From Bufo bufo (taxonomy: Eukaryota > Chordata > Amphibia > Anura > Bufonidae), in the NCBI RefSeq assembly GCF_905171765.1, contig NC_053393.1, positions 71,145,371 through 71,209,370 of the forward strand: a DNA stretch of 64,000 bases. The letters are read 5' to 3'. Both the position numbers and the translations under genes were made by a program. Below, one piece after another: positions 45,844 to 57,184 of this stretch. Numbering within the stretch: position 1 is the stretch's first letter; each line of letters opens with the position of its first letter. Below the pieces are notes generated by a model, which made no database searches, was not told the DNA's origin, and worked only from the letters and a program-made list of their open reading frames with translations.

Positions 45844-46430
45844 CAGCAGGCCCATAATGTTTTAGATGGTCAGATCAGCAGGCCCTTGCTCCAAATGTTT
45901 TTGAGGGTCACCAGCAGGCCATCAATCCTAATTTTTCAAGGCTGTGTATGATGCCCTCCTTTATGTGTAACAAAGGGTGTATTGGAGTACCGATTCCTTG
46001 TAATTTTTGGCAGCCCTTTCACTTAGTGCATAGGCTTTATGAGTGTAGGAGTCCCACTACATTAACTATTGTACCACAATGTGAAGGCCCTCCTTTATGT
46101 GATATACAGGTTGTATCGGAGTGCCTCTTCCTTGTAATTTTTGGCAGCACTTGCACTTTATATACAAGTAAATATACAGGAAAGAATGTTTCCTAACAAT
46201 TTTTCCTCTAAAATCGATTTTATCTTTGGTTTTGTGTGTATTATTGTCAGTCTGTAAAAGTGACGTACTACTCGGACAACATCGTTCACAGCAGCGACCT
46301 GGGAGTCCAATATGAATCCAGACATCCTCCCCATGCTGTTCCAGGACCATTTCGTTGGTGTTTCCATCAATTTCTGACCTTTTCCTATGAACCAGGCACC
46401 CTCCCCTCTTCAGAGCAGGGGGTGACTGGT

Positions 46431-49400
46431 TTAACCCCTTAAGGACTTGGCCATTTTTTGCAAATCTGACCAGTGTCACTTTAAGTGCTGATAACTTTAA
46501 AATGCTTTGACTTATCCAGGCCATTCTGAGATTGTTTTTTCGTCACATATTGTACTTCATGACACTGGTAAAATGAAGTAAAAAAAATTCATTTTTATTT
46601 ATAAAAAAAATACCAAATTTACCAAAAACTTTTTAAAAATTGCAAATTTCCAAGTTTCGATTTCTCTACCTCTATAATACATAGTAATACCTCCAAAAAT
46701 AGTTATTACTTTACATTCCCCATATGTCTACTTCATGTTTGGAACATTTTGGGAATGATATTGTATTTTTTGGGGATGTTACAAGGCTTAGAAGTTTAGA
46801 AGCAAATCTTGATATTTTTCAGAAATTTTCAAAAACCCAATTTTTAGGGACCAGTTCAGGTCTGAAGTCACTTTGCAAGGCTTACATAATAGAAACCACC
46901 CAAAAATGACCCCATTCTATAAACTACACCCCTCAAGGTATTCAAAACTGATTTTACAAACTTTGTTAACCCTTTAGGTGTTCCACAAGAATTAATGGAA
47001 AATAGAGATAAAATTTCACTTTTTTGGCAGATTTTCCATTTTAATAATGTTTCTCCAGTTACAAAGCAAGGGTTAACAGCCAAACCAAACTCAATATTTA
47101 TGGCCCTGATTCTGTAGTTTACAGAAACACCCCATATGTGGTCGTAAACTGCTGTACGGGCACACGGTAGGGCGTAGAAGGAAAGGAATGCCATACGGTT
47201 TTTGGAAGGCAGGTTTTGCTGGACTGTTTTTTTTTGACACCATGTCCCATTTGAAGCCCCCTGATGCACCCCTAGAGTAGAAACTCCATAAAAGTGATCC
47301 CATCCAAGAAACTACACCCCTCAAGGTATTCAAAACTGATTTTACAAACGTTGTTAACCCTTTAGGTGTTCCACAAGAATTAATGGAAAATAGAGATACA
47401 ATTTCAAAATTTCACTTTTTTGGCAGATTTTCCATTTTAATAATTTTTTTCCGGTTACAAAGCAAGGGTTAACAGCCAAACCAAACTCAATATTTATGGC
47501 CCTGATTCAGTAGTTTACAGAAACACCACATATGTGGTCGTAAACAGCTGTACGGGCACACGGCAGGGCGCAGAAGGAAAGGAATGCCATACGGTTTTTG
47601 TAAGGCAGATTTCGCTGGACTGGTTTTTTTGACACCATGTCCCATTTGAAGCCCCCCTGATGCACCCCTAGAGTAGAAACTCCAAAAAAGTGGCCCCATT
47701 TTAGAAACTACGGGATAGGGTGGCGGTATTGTTGGTACTAGTTTAGGGTACATATGATTTTTGGTTGCTCTATATTACACTTTTTGTGAGGCAAGATAAC
47801 AAGAAATAGCTGTTTTGGCACCGTTTTTATTTTTTGTTATTTACAACATTCATCTGACAGGTTAGATCATGTGATATTTTTATAGACCAGGTTGTCACGG
47901 ATGCGGTGATACCTAATATGTATACTTTTTTTTTATTTATGTAAGTTTTACACAATGATTTCATTTTTGAAGCAAAAAAAAATCATGTTTTAGTGTTTCT
48001 ATAGTCTGAGAGCCATAATTTTTTCAGTTTTTGGGCGATTACCTTGGGTAGGGTATGATTTTTGCGAGATGAGATGACGGTTTTATTTGCACTATTTTGG
48101 GGTGCGTGTGACTTTTTGATCGCTTGCTATTACACTTTTTGTGAAGTAAGGTGACAAAAAATGGTTTATTTAGCACAGTTTTTATTTTAATTTTTTTACG
48201 GTGTTCATCTGAGGGATTAGATCATGTGATATTTTTATAGATCAGGTTGTCACGGATGCGGCGATACCTAATATGTATACTTTTTTTTTATTTATGTAAG
48301 TTTTACACAATGATTTCCTTTTTGAAGCAAAAAAAATCATGTTTTAGTGTTTCCATAGTCTGAAAGACATAATTTTTTCAGTTTTTGGGCGATTACCTTG
48401 GGTAGGGTATGATTTTTGCAGGATGAGATGACGGTTTTATTGGCACTATTTTGGGGTGCGTGTGACTTTTTGATCGCTTGCTATTACACTTTTTGTGATG
48501 TAAGGTGACAAAAAATGGTTTATTTAGCACAGTTTTTATTTTAAATTTTTTACGGTGTTCATCTGAGGGGTTAGGTCATGTGATATTTTTATAGAGCCGG
48601 TCGATACGGACGCAGCGATACCTAATATGTATACTTTTTTTATTTATGTAAGTTTTAGAGCCAGTTTTTGGGCGATTATCTTAGGTAGGGTCTCATTTTT
48701 TGCGGGATGAGATGGCGGTTTAATTGGCACTATTTTGGGGTGCATATGACTTTTTGATCGCTTGCTATTATACTTTTTGTGACAAAAAATGGTTTATTTA
48801 GCACACTTTTTATTTTTTATTTTTTACGGTGTTCATCTGAGAGGTTAGGTCATGTGATATTTTTATAGAGCCGGTCGATACGAAATATGTATACTTTTTT
48901 TTATTTATGTAAGTTTTACCCAATAATATAATTTTTAAAAAAAATAAAAATCATGTTTTAGTGTCTCCATATTCTGAGTCATATTTATTTATTTTTTTGG
49001 GCGATTGTCTCAGGTAGGGGCTCATTTTTTGCGGGATGAGGTGAAGGTTAGATTGGTATGATTTTGGTGGGCAAACACCTTTTTCATCGCTTGCTGTTGT
49101 ACTTTTTGTGATGTAAGGTGACAAAACAATTGTTTATTTAGCACAGTTTTATTTTTTTTACGGTGTTCATCTGAGGGGTTAGGTCATGTGATATGTTTAT
49201 AGAGCTGGTCGATACGGACGCGGCAATACCTAATATGTATACTTTTTTTGTATACTTTTTTATGTATACTTTATGACCTGCAGTTTGTGGCGATCGTCGA
49301 TATGGGTGGGTCACATGACCCCCCCCATGGCGTTGTGACAGGATGCCCGCTGAATGATTTCAGCGGGCAACCTGTCCCGATTAACCCCCGCCACGCCGCA

Positions 49401-49497
49401 ATCACGGTTTAAACCCATGACGTACCGGTACGTCATGGGTCCTTAAGGACTCGGGAAACATGCCGTACCGGTACGTCATGCGTCCCTAAGGGGTTAA
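46431..49497 (+). mobile_element. TTAA-flanked non-autonomous element, 3.1 kb
   Basis: It starts TTAACCCCTTAAGGACT and ends GTCCCTAAGGGGTTAA; TTAA at 46431-46434 and 49494-49497. Two diverged copies of a roughly 390-bp block lie at 46910-47330 and 47310-47700. They are followed by four to five 400-bp-scale repeats (47740-49270) marked by CCTAATATGTATACTTTTTT and GGGCGATTACCTTGGGTAGG. The right end has two GTACCGGTACGTCAT palindromes (about 49418 and 49463). No transposase frame. Confidence 0.8.
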
Positions 49498-49609
49498 TGC
49501 TTGGGTTCTCCCAATGACTTCCATTATACTCGGCTGCTCGGTAAAGCACCCGAGCATCCCGATGTGTTCGGCCAGAGCACCCGAGCACTTTGGTGCTCGA
49601 TCAACACTA

Positions 49610-49870
49610 GTCCTCAGGGCAGAATTTGTAACTTTGTCCCCACCTGCAATGTGTATAATCCTGATTTAGGACGCCCTTCACACGTGGCAGATTTTGTGGC
49701 AGAAAATTCTGCGACTGAAAATCAGTTCCATTCACAATGGAGCTTGCAGAAATCCATGTGCTTGCTGATCCATTCAAATGAATAGAACTGATAGCTGTGC
49801 CGCGGGTCTCTGCAAGCACAATGGAGTGCTAACTGGTTACGTTAACCAAAGCTGATCTATGTTCAGGTAA
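49610..49870. mobile_element. MITE fragment
   Basis: CCTTCACACGTGGCAGATTT at 49675 and TGGCAGAAAATTCTGC mark a decayed MITE-like stretch. Boundaries unclear. Confidence 0.35.
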
Positions 49871-50821
49871 TTACCATGCCCTTAAGGGGGGCACTCTGCT
49901 ATCTGGAGCAAAATGGATACACATACATGCATACTTTTTTATAACACTATACATACAATAAACGCTGTAATGTGCAATTACCTAGAAAATCAAGGTCGAC
50001 CTAATGCTCAATAGGACATGCAATAAATATAAAAATATACAATTAAAAATAAATGGCCATATAAGATCAAAGACAAAAATTAAAAATAAGTATAATAAAA
50101 GTTAAGTGAAAGTTCACTTATAGTGTTAAATGAGGTAATGGGGGTTGCCTATGATGGAGATATCCCCGTAATTTTGAGTCAGCATTCCCTTTAAATGCTG
50201 CAATGTCTAATAATCCGGTGACAGTAACAGAGTGTCTATATTTTTCACTGAAATAGTTGCACCATGCTTGATAATACCAACGTGGTACTTTTGTATTCAA
50301 GTGGAAAAGAAATGTTGCATCTACGATATGTGTATTTGTAGCAACCTTGATGATTATACACACATCCATTACAGGGTAAGCGTTTTCATCTGAATATATC
50401 ATGCTCCCATAATGTAGTAGTCTATAATGTTGCTGAATTAAAAGAACTCTTGTTGGATGTACATTACCACTCCTGTAGATGCAGCACGTCTCACTTTAAT
50501 GCGGCCATGTTGTACAGCTTGTAGAGCTGTCTGCCCACTTGTTACTTGGCGTCACCACGTGGCATCCCACGTGGTCTGGATAATTTGCCGGTCTCGTAGT
50601 TGCAGCCCGTCTGGATGTTTTGCGGCCATAATGTTTCGCTTGTGGGTTTGTTTGCCCACTAGTTTCCCGTCATACCGCTGTTGGATCCAAAAAGCTGGGC
50701 TGGAGACAAGAGAAACATCTCCTGTGCGTGACACCAAGTAGTTTGGGGTAGTTAAGATCGGTGAGACATATCTGGATATTGTAGATTGTTGTATCAAAGT
50801 CTCTATTTGTTTTCACTACTA

Positions 50822-50872
50822 TACACCAAACGCGTGTTCGGGGTTAACTCCCCTTCCTCAGTGGTCAGCAGT
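50822..50872 (-). ncRNA. Hammerhead-ribozyme-like core
   Basis: Minus strand reads CTGAGGA (fits CUGANGA), stem II AGGGG…CCCC with loop AGTTAA, then GAAC in place of GAAA, then ACGCGTTTGG as stem III. It lies in the terminal-repeat part of the Penelope-like element, where hammerheads are known. The GAAC change may abolish cleavage. Confidence 0.4.
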
Positions 50873-51130
50873 GTTTCATTTGATACCTCCTTTTATATGG
50901 TATACGATCTTTAGAGGGAGGTGACCATTGGAGGAACAGGTGACTTGAAGAGATGGACTGGATTGGTCCACCGTTATAAATGTAAATCATTGATATATTA
51001 TTTGGTCCTGTTCACATTTGCATCATCTACAGAGATAACTTTATAAGGTATCAACTTATAAATCGCATCAGATTGTGTGGTGCAACCAAACAAAGTGTAG
51101 ACTGTTATGGTGACACTATATAGGAACATA

Positions 51131-52068
51131 CAGTACAGACCAAAAGTTTGGACACACCTTCTCATTCAAAGGTTTTCTTTATTTTCATGACTATGAAGGC
51201 ATCAAAACTATGAATTAACACATGTGGAATTATATACATAACAAACAAGTGTGAAACAACTGAAAATATGTCATATTCTAGGTTCTTCAAAGTAGCCACC
51301 TTTTGCTTTGATTACTGCTTTGCACACTCTTGGCATTCTCTTGATGAGCTTCAAGAGGTAGTCCCCTGAAATGGTCTTCCAACAGTCTTGAAGGAGTTCC
51401 CAGAGATGCTTAGCACTTGTTGGCCCTTTTGCCTTCACTCTGCGGTCCAGCTCACCCCAAACCATCTCGATTGGGTTCAGGTCCGGTGACTGTGGAGGCC
51501 AGGTCATCTGGCGCAGCAACCCATCACTCTCCTTCATGGTCAAATAGCCCTTACTTTCAAAGTTTTCCCAATTTTTCGGATGACTGACTGACCTTCATTT
51601 CTTAAAGTAATGATGGCCACTCGTTTTTATTTACTTAGCTGCTTTTTTCTTGCCATAATACAAATTCTAACAGTCTATTCAGTAGAACTATCAGCTGTGT
51701 ATCCACCTGACTTCTCCTCAACGCAACTGATGGTCCCAACTCCATTTATAAGGCAAGAAATCCCACTTATTAAACCTGACAGGGCACACCTGTGAAGTGA
51801 AAACCATTTCAGGGGACTACCTCTTGAAGCTCATCAAGAGAATGCCAAGAGTGTGCAAAGCAGTAATCAAAGCAAAAGGTGGCTACTTTGAAGAACCTAG
51901 AATATGACATATTTTCAGTTGTTTCACACTTGTTTGTTATGTATATAATTCCACATGTGTTAATTCATAGTTTTGATGCCTTCAGTGTGAATCTACAATT
52001 TTCATAGTCATGAAAATAAAGAAAACTCTTTGAAGGAGAAGGTGTGTCCAAACTTTTGGTCTGTACTG
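51131..52068. mobile_element. Tc1-like element, foldback derivative
   Basis: TA-flanked. Ends CAGTACAGACCAAAAGTTTG and complement, with inverted similarity running about 260 bp inward. Both arms carry the same 3' part of a transposase gene facing inward, so the copy looks like two right ends joined. Confidence 0.8.
51271..51543 (-). pseudogene. Tc1-like transposase C-terminus
   Basis: About 90 codons ending at 51271. The [14 protein letters not shown] motif supplies the third catalytic residue region; VCKAVIKAKGGYFEEP is the usual tail for this subfamily. A second copy of the last 40 codons is on the plus strand at about 51810-51905. Earlier catalytic Asp residues and the DNA-binding domain are absent. 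Confidence 0.85.
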
Positions 52069-52618
52069 TATATAGGACATATAATAAAAATATCTATAGA
52101 GGAAAAAAATATTCTATACAAAAATAAAAAATATATGGAAACATACATGTTTCAAAAGCTATGAAAAGTACAAAGATACAAAAGGTGCATCCATATTTAT
52201 GGAATAATGAGTAATGGATAAAAAACGTATGTACAGTGCCTTGCAAAAGTATTCACCCCCTTGACTTTTTTTTTCCGTATTTTGTTACATTACAGCCTTA
52301 AGTTCAATGTTTTGTTAATCTGAATTTTATGTGATGGATCAGAACACAATAGTCTAAGTTGGTGAAGTGAAATGAGAAAAATATATAAATAAAACTATTA
52401 TAGAAATAGAAAACAGAAAATTGTCATGTGCGTATCTATTCACCCCCTTTGCTAGGGAGCCCATAAAAAGCTCTGGTGCAACCAGATACTTTCAGAAGTC
52501 ACATAATTTGTGAAATGATGTCCACCTGTGTGCAATCTAAGTGTCACATGATCTGTCATATACCTTTTTTTGAAAGGCCCCAGAGGCTGCAACACCTAAG
52601 CAAGAGGCATCACTAACC

Positions 52619-54153
52619 AAACACTGCCATGAAGACCAAGCAACTCTCCAAACAAGTAAGGGACAATGTTGTTGAGAAGTATAAGTCAGGGTTAGGTTAT
52701 AAAAAGTATCCAAATCTTTGATGATCCCCAGGAGCATCATCAAATCTATCATAACCAAATGGAACGAACATGGCACAACAGCAAACCTGCCAAGAGAAGG
52801 CCGCCCACCAAAACTCAAGGACCAGGCAGGGGCGTACATAGAAATCACTGGGCCCTATAGCAAGCATCTGAATTGGGCCCCCTAACCCTGCCCACTACCC
52901 ACCCCTGGCCCGTCCCACCTCCTGTCCTGGCTCCTCCCATGCCACACCCCGATTAAAGAATCCCTGAGCCCCCAAACCCTTAATGCCCCAGGGGGGGGGG
53001 GGGAGGATCATACAGGACAGAGTAGGAGGAAAGGAGACTGTGCTCTATGAGCCCCCCAAACCCTTAATGCCCCCCAAAATGCTCAGGACAGTGTGCTTTC
53101 CTTCTACTCCTTTCCCCCCTGGCATTTTGGGGGGCATTAGGGGTTGAGGGGCTCATAGAGGACTGGGGGGGGGCTCATAGAGGACAGTGTGCTTTCCTCC
53201 TACTCCTCCCCCCCTGGACATTTTGGGGTAATGGGGGCATTAGGGGGGCTCAGAGGATTCGGGGGGGGGGGGGCGGCTCATACAGGACAGAGTAGGAGGA
53301 AAGCAGACTGTCCTCTATGGGCCCCCCCTCCCTATGAGTTCTCTTGCTGCCTGGGCCGGCAATGCTGCAGCCTGCATTAACCTATCTATCCCTGGGGACC
53401 CTTCCCAATATAACAAACCACCGGCACCAACCGTGTCCGGTCAGGAGCGGGCAAGAAGTCCTTCAGTCTGGGGCTGGGAAGGGTGCAGGATGCAGGCTGC
53501 CTACTTCACTCGAGTCGTGGCTCAGCTCAGGTCAGACAGACTCAGAGAATGAATGTGTAATGACACTGGCCAATCAGCAGCTGCCTCTTTGTGCTGCTGA
53601 CTTGCGCTGATTGGCCAGTGTCTGTGAAAACTAGAACACACCTGCAGGCTGGCCGGGCGGGAGAATCAAGTTCAAGCAGTGAGGCAGCATGAGCAGGTTA
53701 ATACAAGGGGAGGGGAGAGGGGAGGGCGCCGATCAAAGGCAAGTGCCGCGGGCCCGCGCTGTGCCTGCGCCGCCCACAGTGTGTGTTTGTACTAGTACTG
53801 CCTGGCTAAAATAAATGGAGGTGGCGGGGCATTCCGTGCGCTCGGGGCCCCCTGCGCTCCGGGCCTCACAGAAACGGCGTGGTCTGCCTATATTGGCGGT
53901 ATGCCACTGGGACCAGGCAAGGAGGGCATTAATCAGAGAGGCAGCACAGAGACCTAAGTTAACCCTGGAGGAGCTTCAGAGTTCCACAGCAGAGACTGGA
54001 GTATCTGTACATAAGACGACAATAAGCCGTACGCTCCATATAGTTGGGCTTTATGGCAGAGTGGCCAGAAGAAATCCATTTCTTTCAGCAAAAAACAAAA
54101 AGGCACATTGTGAGTTTGAGAAAAGGCATGTGGGATACTCCCAAAATTGTTAG
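52619..54153 (+). pseudogene. Tc1-like transposase, N-terminal half, split
   Basis: MKTKQLSKQVRDNVV opens the paired-like helix-turn-helix. A stop occurs near 52722 after KKYPNL. The GRPPTK AT-hook-like motif precedes the hAT insertion at 52827. The frame resumes after 53917 with RALIREAAQRPKLTLEELQ and SVHKTTISRTLH (second helix-turn-helix), ending at the 54151 stop. The catalytic DDE domain is missing. Not functional. Confidence 0.82.
52827..53909. mobile_element. hAT-type non-autonomous element, 1.1 kb
   Basis: GGACCAGG flanks both ends exactly (52819-52826 and 53910-53917). Ends CAGGGGCGTACAT and GTATGCCACTG are imperfect complements. Interior has repeated GGCATTAGGGG/CCCCTAATGCC blocks and G runs. 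Inserted in the Tc1 transposase gene. Confidence 0.88.
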
Positions 54154-54316
54154 CAAGTGACAATTGGTGTAAAGTGATGGAGATAAACATAATTGTGGTC
54201 GTCTGGACAGGATGGAGGTAAAGGGGATGGGGGCCAGCCAAGAAGAGGAGATCAGAGTGCTGGAGATAACAGCCAAAACTCAATGTCCTGTCCCGGATTG
54301 GCACCCATCCCGTGAT

Positions 54317-54591
54317 CTACAGGAAGCCGAATAATTCCATTTCAGCGTTTAGGCCTGTTGGAATCAAGGTATTAAAATCGAAAATTCTTTTAGATTCTGC
54401 TCTTGACATATTTGCAATGTGATTTCCCCCTATCCATGGTTTTATAATTTTCTCAAGAGCTATATATTTAAGTGGTGAGGGGTCACGGTTATGGTAGTCT
54501 TTAAAGTGCTTAGAAACAGAGTGTAGTTCATAACCCTTCTTTATATTAGCAATATGTTCTGCTACTCTTCTTTTGAATGGTCTTTTTGAAG
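54317..54591 (-). pseudogene. Penelope-like GIY-YIG-type C-terminal domain
   Basis: About 90 codons from SKRPFKRRVAEHIANIKKGY to the end GLNAEMELFGFL. Arg and His in KRRVAEH and the SVSKHFKDYH and WIGGNHIANMSRAESKRIFDF blocks fit the endonuclease domain found after the reverse transcriptase in Penelope-like proteins. The first part of the domain lies 7.2 kb away at 61862-61900. The open frame extends to 54643, but those extra codons are CR1 sequence. Confidence 0.75.
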
Positions 54592-56068
54592 ACCATTGAA
54601 GACATACTGCAAAAGATTGGCTTAGAGTCTGCATCTGGCTCATCTGTGTTGTTTTTTTCTGACCATTGCTTGAGAAGAGGTAAGGAATTTGGTCAGCTGT
54701 TTGCTATTGTGCGTTTGCTAATGAGCCTAGCTCACTAAGGTGTTACATTTGTTGCTGGGGGAGGAGTTTGGGAAGCAGTGTGTGTATATATAGAGACAGA
54801 CTCATTAGCTGGCCTAATTCATTAGCTGCAAGTACTAGCTTCAAGTACTACATTAAGTACAGTAAAGAGATATTGCAGGAGACTGAAGAGATTGAAGACA
54901 TACTGCAAGAGATTGGCTTAGAGTCTGCATCTGGCTCATCTGTGTTGTTTTTTTCTGACCATTGCTTGAGAAGAGGTAAGGAATTTGGTCAGCTGTTTGC
55001 TATTGTGCGTTTGCTAATGAGCCTAGCTCACTAAGGTGTTACATTTGTTGCTGGGGGAGGAGTTTGGGAAGCAGTGTGTGTATATATAGAGACAGACTCA
55101 TTAGCTGGCCTAATTCATTAGCTGCAAGTACTAGCTTCAAGTACTACATTAAGTACAGTAAAGAGATATTGCAGGAGACTGAAGAGATTGAAGACATACT
55201 GCAAGAGATTGGCTTAGAGTCTGCATCTGGCTCATCTGTGTTGTTTTTTTCTGACCATTGCTTGAGAAGAGGTAAGGAATTTGGTCAGCTGTTTGCTATT
55301 GTGCGTTTGCTAATGAGCCTAGCTCACTAAGGTGTTACATTTGTTGCTGGGGGAGGAGTTTGGGAAGCAGTGTGTGTATATATAGAGACAGACTCATTAG
55401 CTGGCCTAATTCATTAGCTGCAAGTACTAGCTTCAAGTACTACATTAAGTACAGTAAAGAGATATTGCAGGAGACTGAAGAGATTGAAGACATACTGCAA
55501 GAGATTGGCTTAGAGTCTGCATCTGGCTCATCTGTGTTGTTTTTTTCTGACCATTGCTTGAGAAGAGGTAAGGAATTTGGTCTGCTGTTTGCTATTGTGC
55601 GTTTGCTAATGAGCCTAGCTCACTGAGGTGTTACATTTGTTGCTGGGGGAGGAGTTTGGGAAGCAGTGTGTGTATATATAGAGACAGACTCATTAGCTGG
55701 CCTAATTCATTAGCTGCAAGTACTAGCTTCAAGTACTACATTAATTACAGTAAAGAGATATTGCAGGAGACTGAAGAGATTGAAGACATACTGCAAGAGA
55801 TTGGCTTAGAGTCTGCATCTGGCTCATCTGTGTTGTTTTTTTCTGACCATTGCTTGAGAAGAGGTAAGGAATTTGGTCAGCTGTTTGCTATTGTGCGTTT
55901 GCTAATGAGCCTAGCTCACTGAGGTGTTACATTTGTTGCTGGGGGAGGAGTTTGGGAAGCAGTGTGTGTATATATAGAGACAGACTCATTAGCTGGCCTA
56001 ATTCATTAGCTGCAAGTACTAGCTTCAAGTACTACATTAAGTACAGTAAAGAGATATTGCAGGAGATA
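54592..56068 (+). repeat. 296-bp promoter-like monomers, five copies
   Basis: Period 296 bp (GACATACTGC at 54601, 54897, 55193, 55489, 55785) with only scattered differences. Every unit has GTGTGTATATATAGAGACAG, a TATA-like box about 40 bases after GGGGGAGGAGTTTGGGAAG. The 88-residue frame repeated in each unit is unlikely to be protein. It stands upstream of ORF1 in the place where monomer promoters occur in some mammalian L1 elements. Confidence 0.92.
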
Positions 56069-56172
56069 GTCAGGAGGTAGGCTGGAAGGTGGAAACAATA
56101 CAAAAAAAAAAGGTAAGATTTGTTTGATTTAAACTTACAAATTTTTTTTAAATTTTTTTTCTCCTCTTTAAA

Positions 56173-57082
56173 ATGGCAGACTTGGTTCAGTGCAGGAATT
56201 GTTGTGCATTTATTTCATGTTCCACTCTTTGGAGATTCGGATGCTGTCAGATCTGTAGACAGTTCTCCTTACTGCAGCAGGAAATTGCATTTTTGAAATC
56301 TGAAATATTTAAATTATCTGTTAAACAAACTCCAGCTAGGACTGCTGCAATGCCACTGCCACAGAGGACCCCCAGAAATGGCAGATGGGTTAATGTAGGT
56401 TCTGGAAGACTTAGAGTGGTGGATAGAAGACATGTCCCACAGTCGGTGGTTCTCCATAATTCATTTGCAGCACTCTCAGAATGTAAGGACAACATGGATA
56501 TGGACTCAAGCACAGAGGGTGAGAAACCATCGACTCCTATGTCTAATGTATGCAACAAAAAAAGATAAAGTGAAGTCTCAAAGGAAGCAGCTGTTGCTGG
56601 GTGATTCAATCATAAGAAGTGTGGCGCTTAAAGAAAATGGTTTTATGAGATGTCTCCCTGGGGCTACTGCTAGAAGAGATAGAAGACGTATTATTAATAT
56701 TGTTAAGCAAGCAAAGCAGGAAGGGGACGTGGATGTTCTTGTCCATCTAGGGACAAATGACCTGGCTTGCAATGAAGTGTCAGAGGTGAAAAAATCTTTT
56801 ATCACACTTGGTAATGATGTACAGGATTTTGCATCCACCATTTCATTTTCTGAAGTTCTGCCTGTGCATAATGTTCAGAATGATAGGCAGAGGCGCATAA
56901 AGGAGTTCAACATATGGCTTGGTAAATGGTGTCAAGAGCAAGGATTTGGCTTTGTTTCTCATGATAGCTCTACTTGGAATAGAAAGGAACTGTACAAAAA
57001 AGATGGTTTGCATCTTTCTCTCAAAGGAACAAATGTACTTAGTGAACAACTCCAAGAATTTGCGGAAGAGTATTTAAACTAG
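56173..57082 (+). pseudogene. CR1 ORF1 with SGNH esterase domain, one frameshift
   Basis: ATG at 56173. The N-terminus is Cys-rich (QCRNCCAF…CCQICRQF), a likely zinc-binding knuckle, followed by a short heptad stretch (LLQQEIAFLKSEIF). A shift in the A-run near 56560 changes frame. The rest has the SGNH hydrolase blocks: LLLGDSIIR with the nucleophile Ser, HLGTNDL, and DGLHLSLKG with the Asp/His pair, ending EEYLN at 57080. CR1 ORF1 esterases are thought to help membrane or RNA handling. About 300 residues if in frame. Confidence 0.85.
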
Positions 57083-57184
57083 GAAGGGGGGGCAAAAGAG
57101 TGAAAATAAAAGAGTCCAATTGCCCCCCGAAACAATGCCAGAACAGGTCAGAAGCACAGAGGTTAAGAAATGATAAGCTCAGAG

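Larger units (their letters stand above)
43455..49609 (-). mobile_element. hAT-like element carrying 18S rRNA fragment, interrupted
   Basis: On the minus strand it starts at 49609 with TAGTGTTGATCGAGCACC, a hAT-style end like TAGGGTTGAGCG at 14700. After the inserted TTAA element (49497-46431) it continues with AT-rich leader, duplicated CCAAAAATTACAAGGAA phrases (46010, 46135), the 18S-derived piece (45843-45627), and the 41-bp array down to about 43590. The far end is unclear, cut near 43455. No transposase body lies in this copy. Confidence 0.55.
52234..54180 (+). mobile_element. Tc1-like element, 3'-truncated
   Basis: It starts after TA with CAGTGCCTTGCAAAAGTATT, a Tc1-type end. Transposase start at 52619. 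It loses its right part at about 54155-54180. A hAT-type MITE (52827-53909) sits inside. Confidence 0.75.

Noticed and set aside
54768..55922. Four identical 88-residue frames
   Set aside because: Same frame in each 296-bp LINE monomer; the region is the 5' UTR and the frame matches no known domain.
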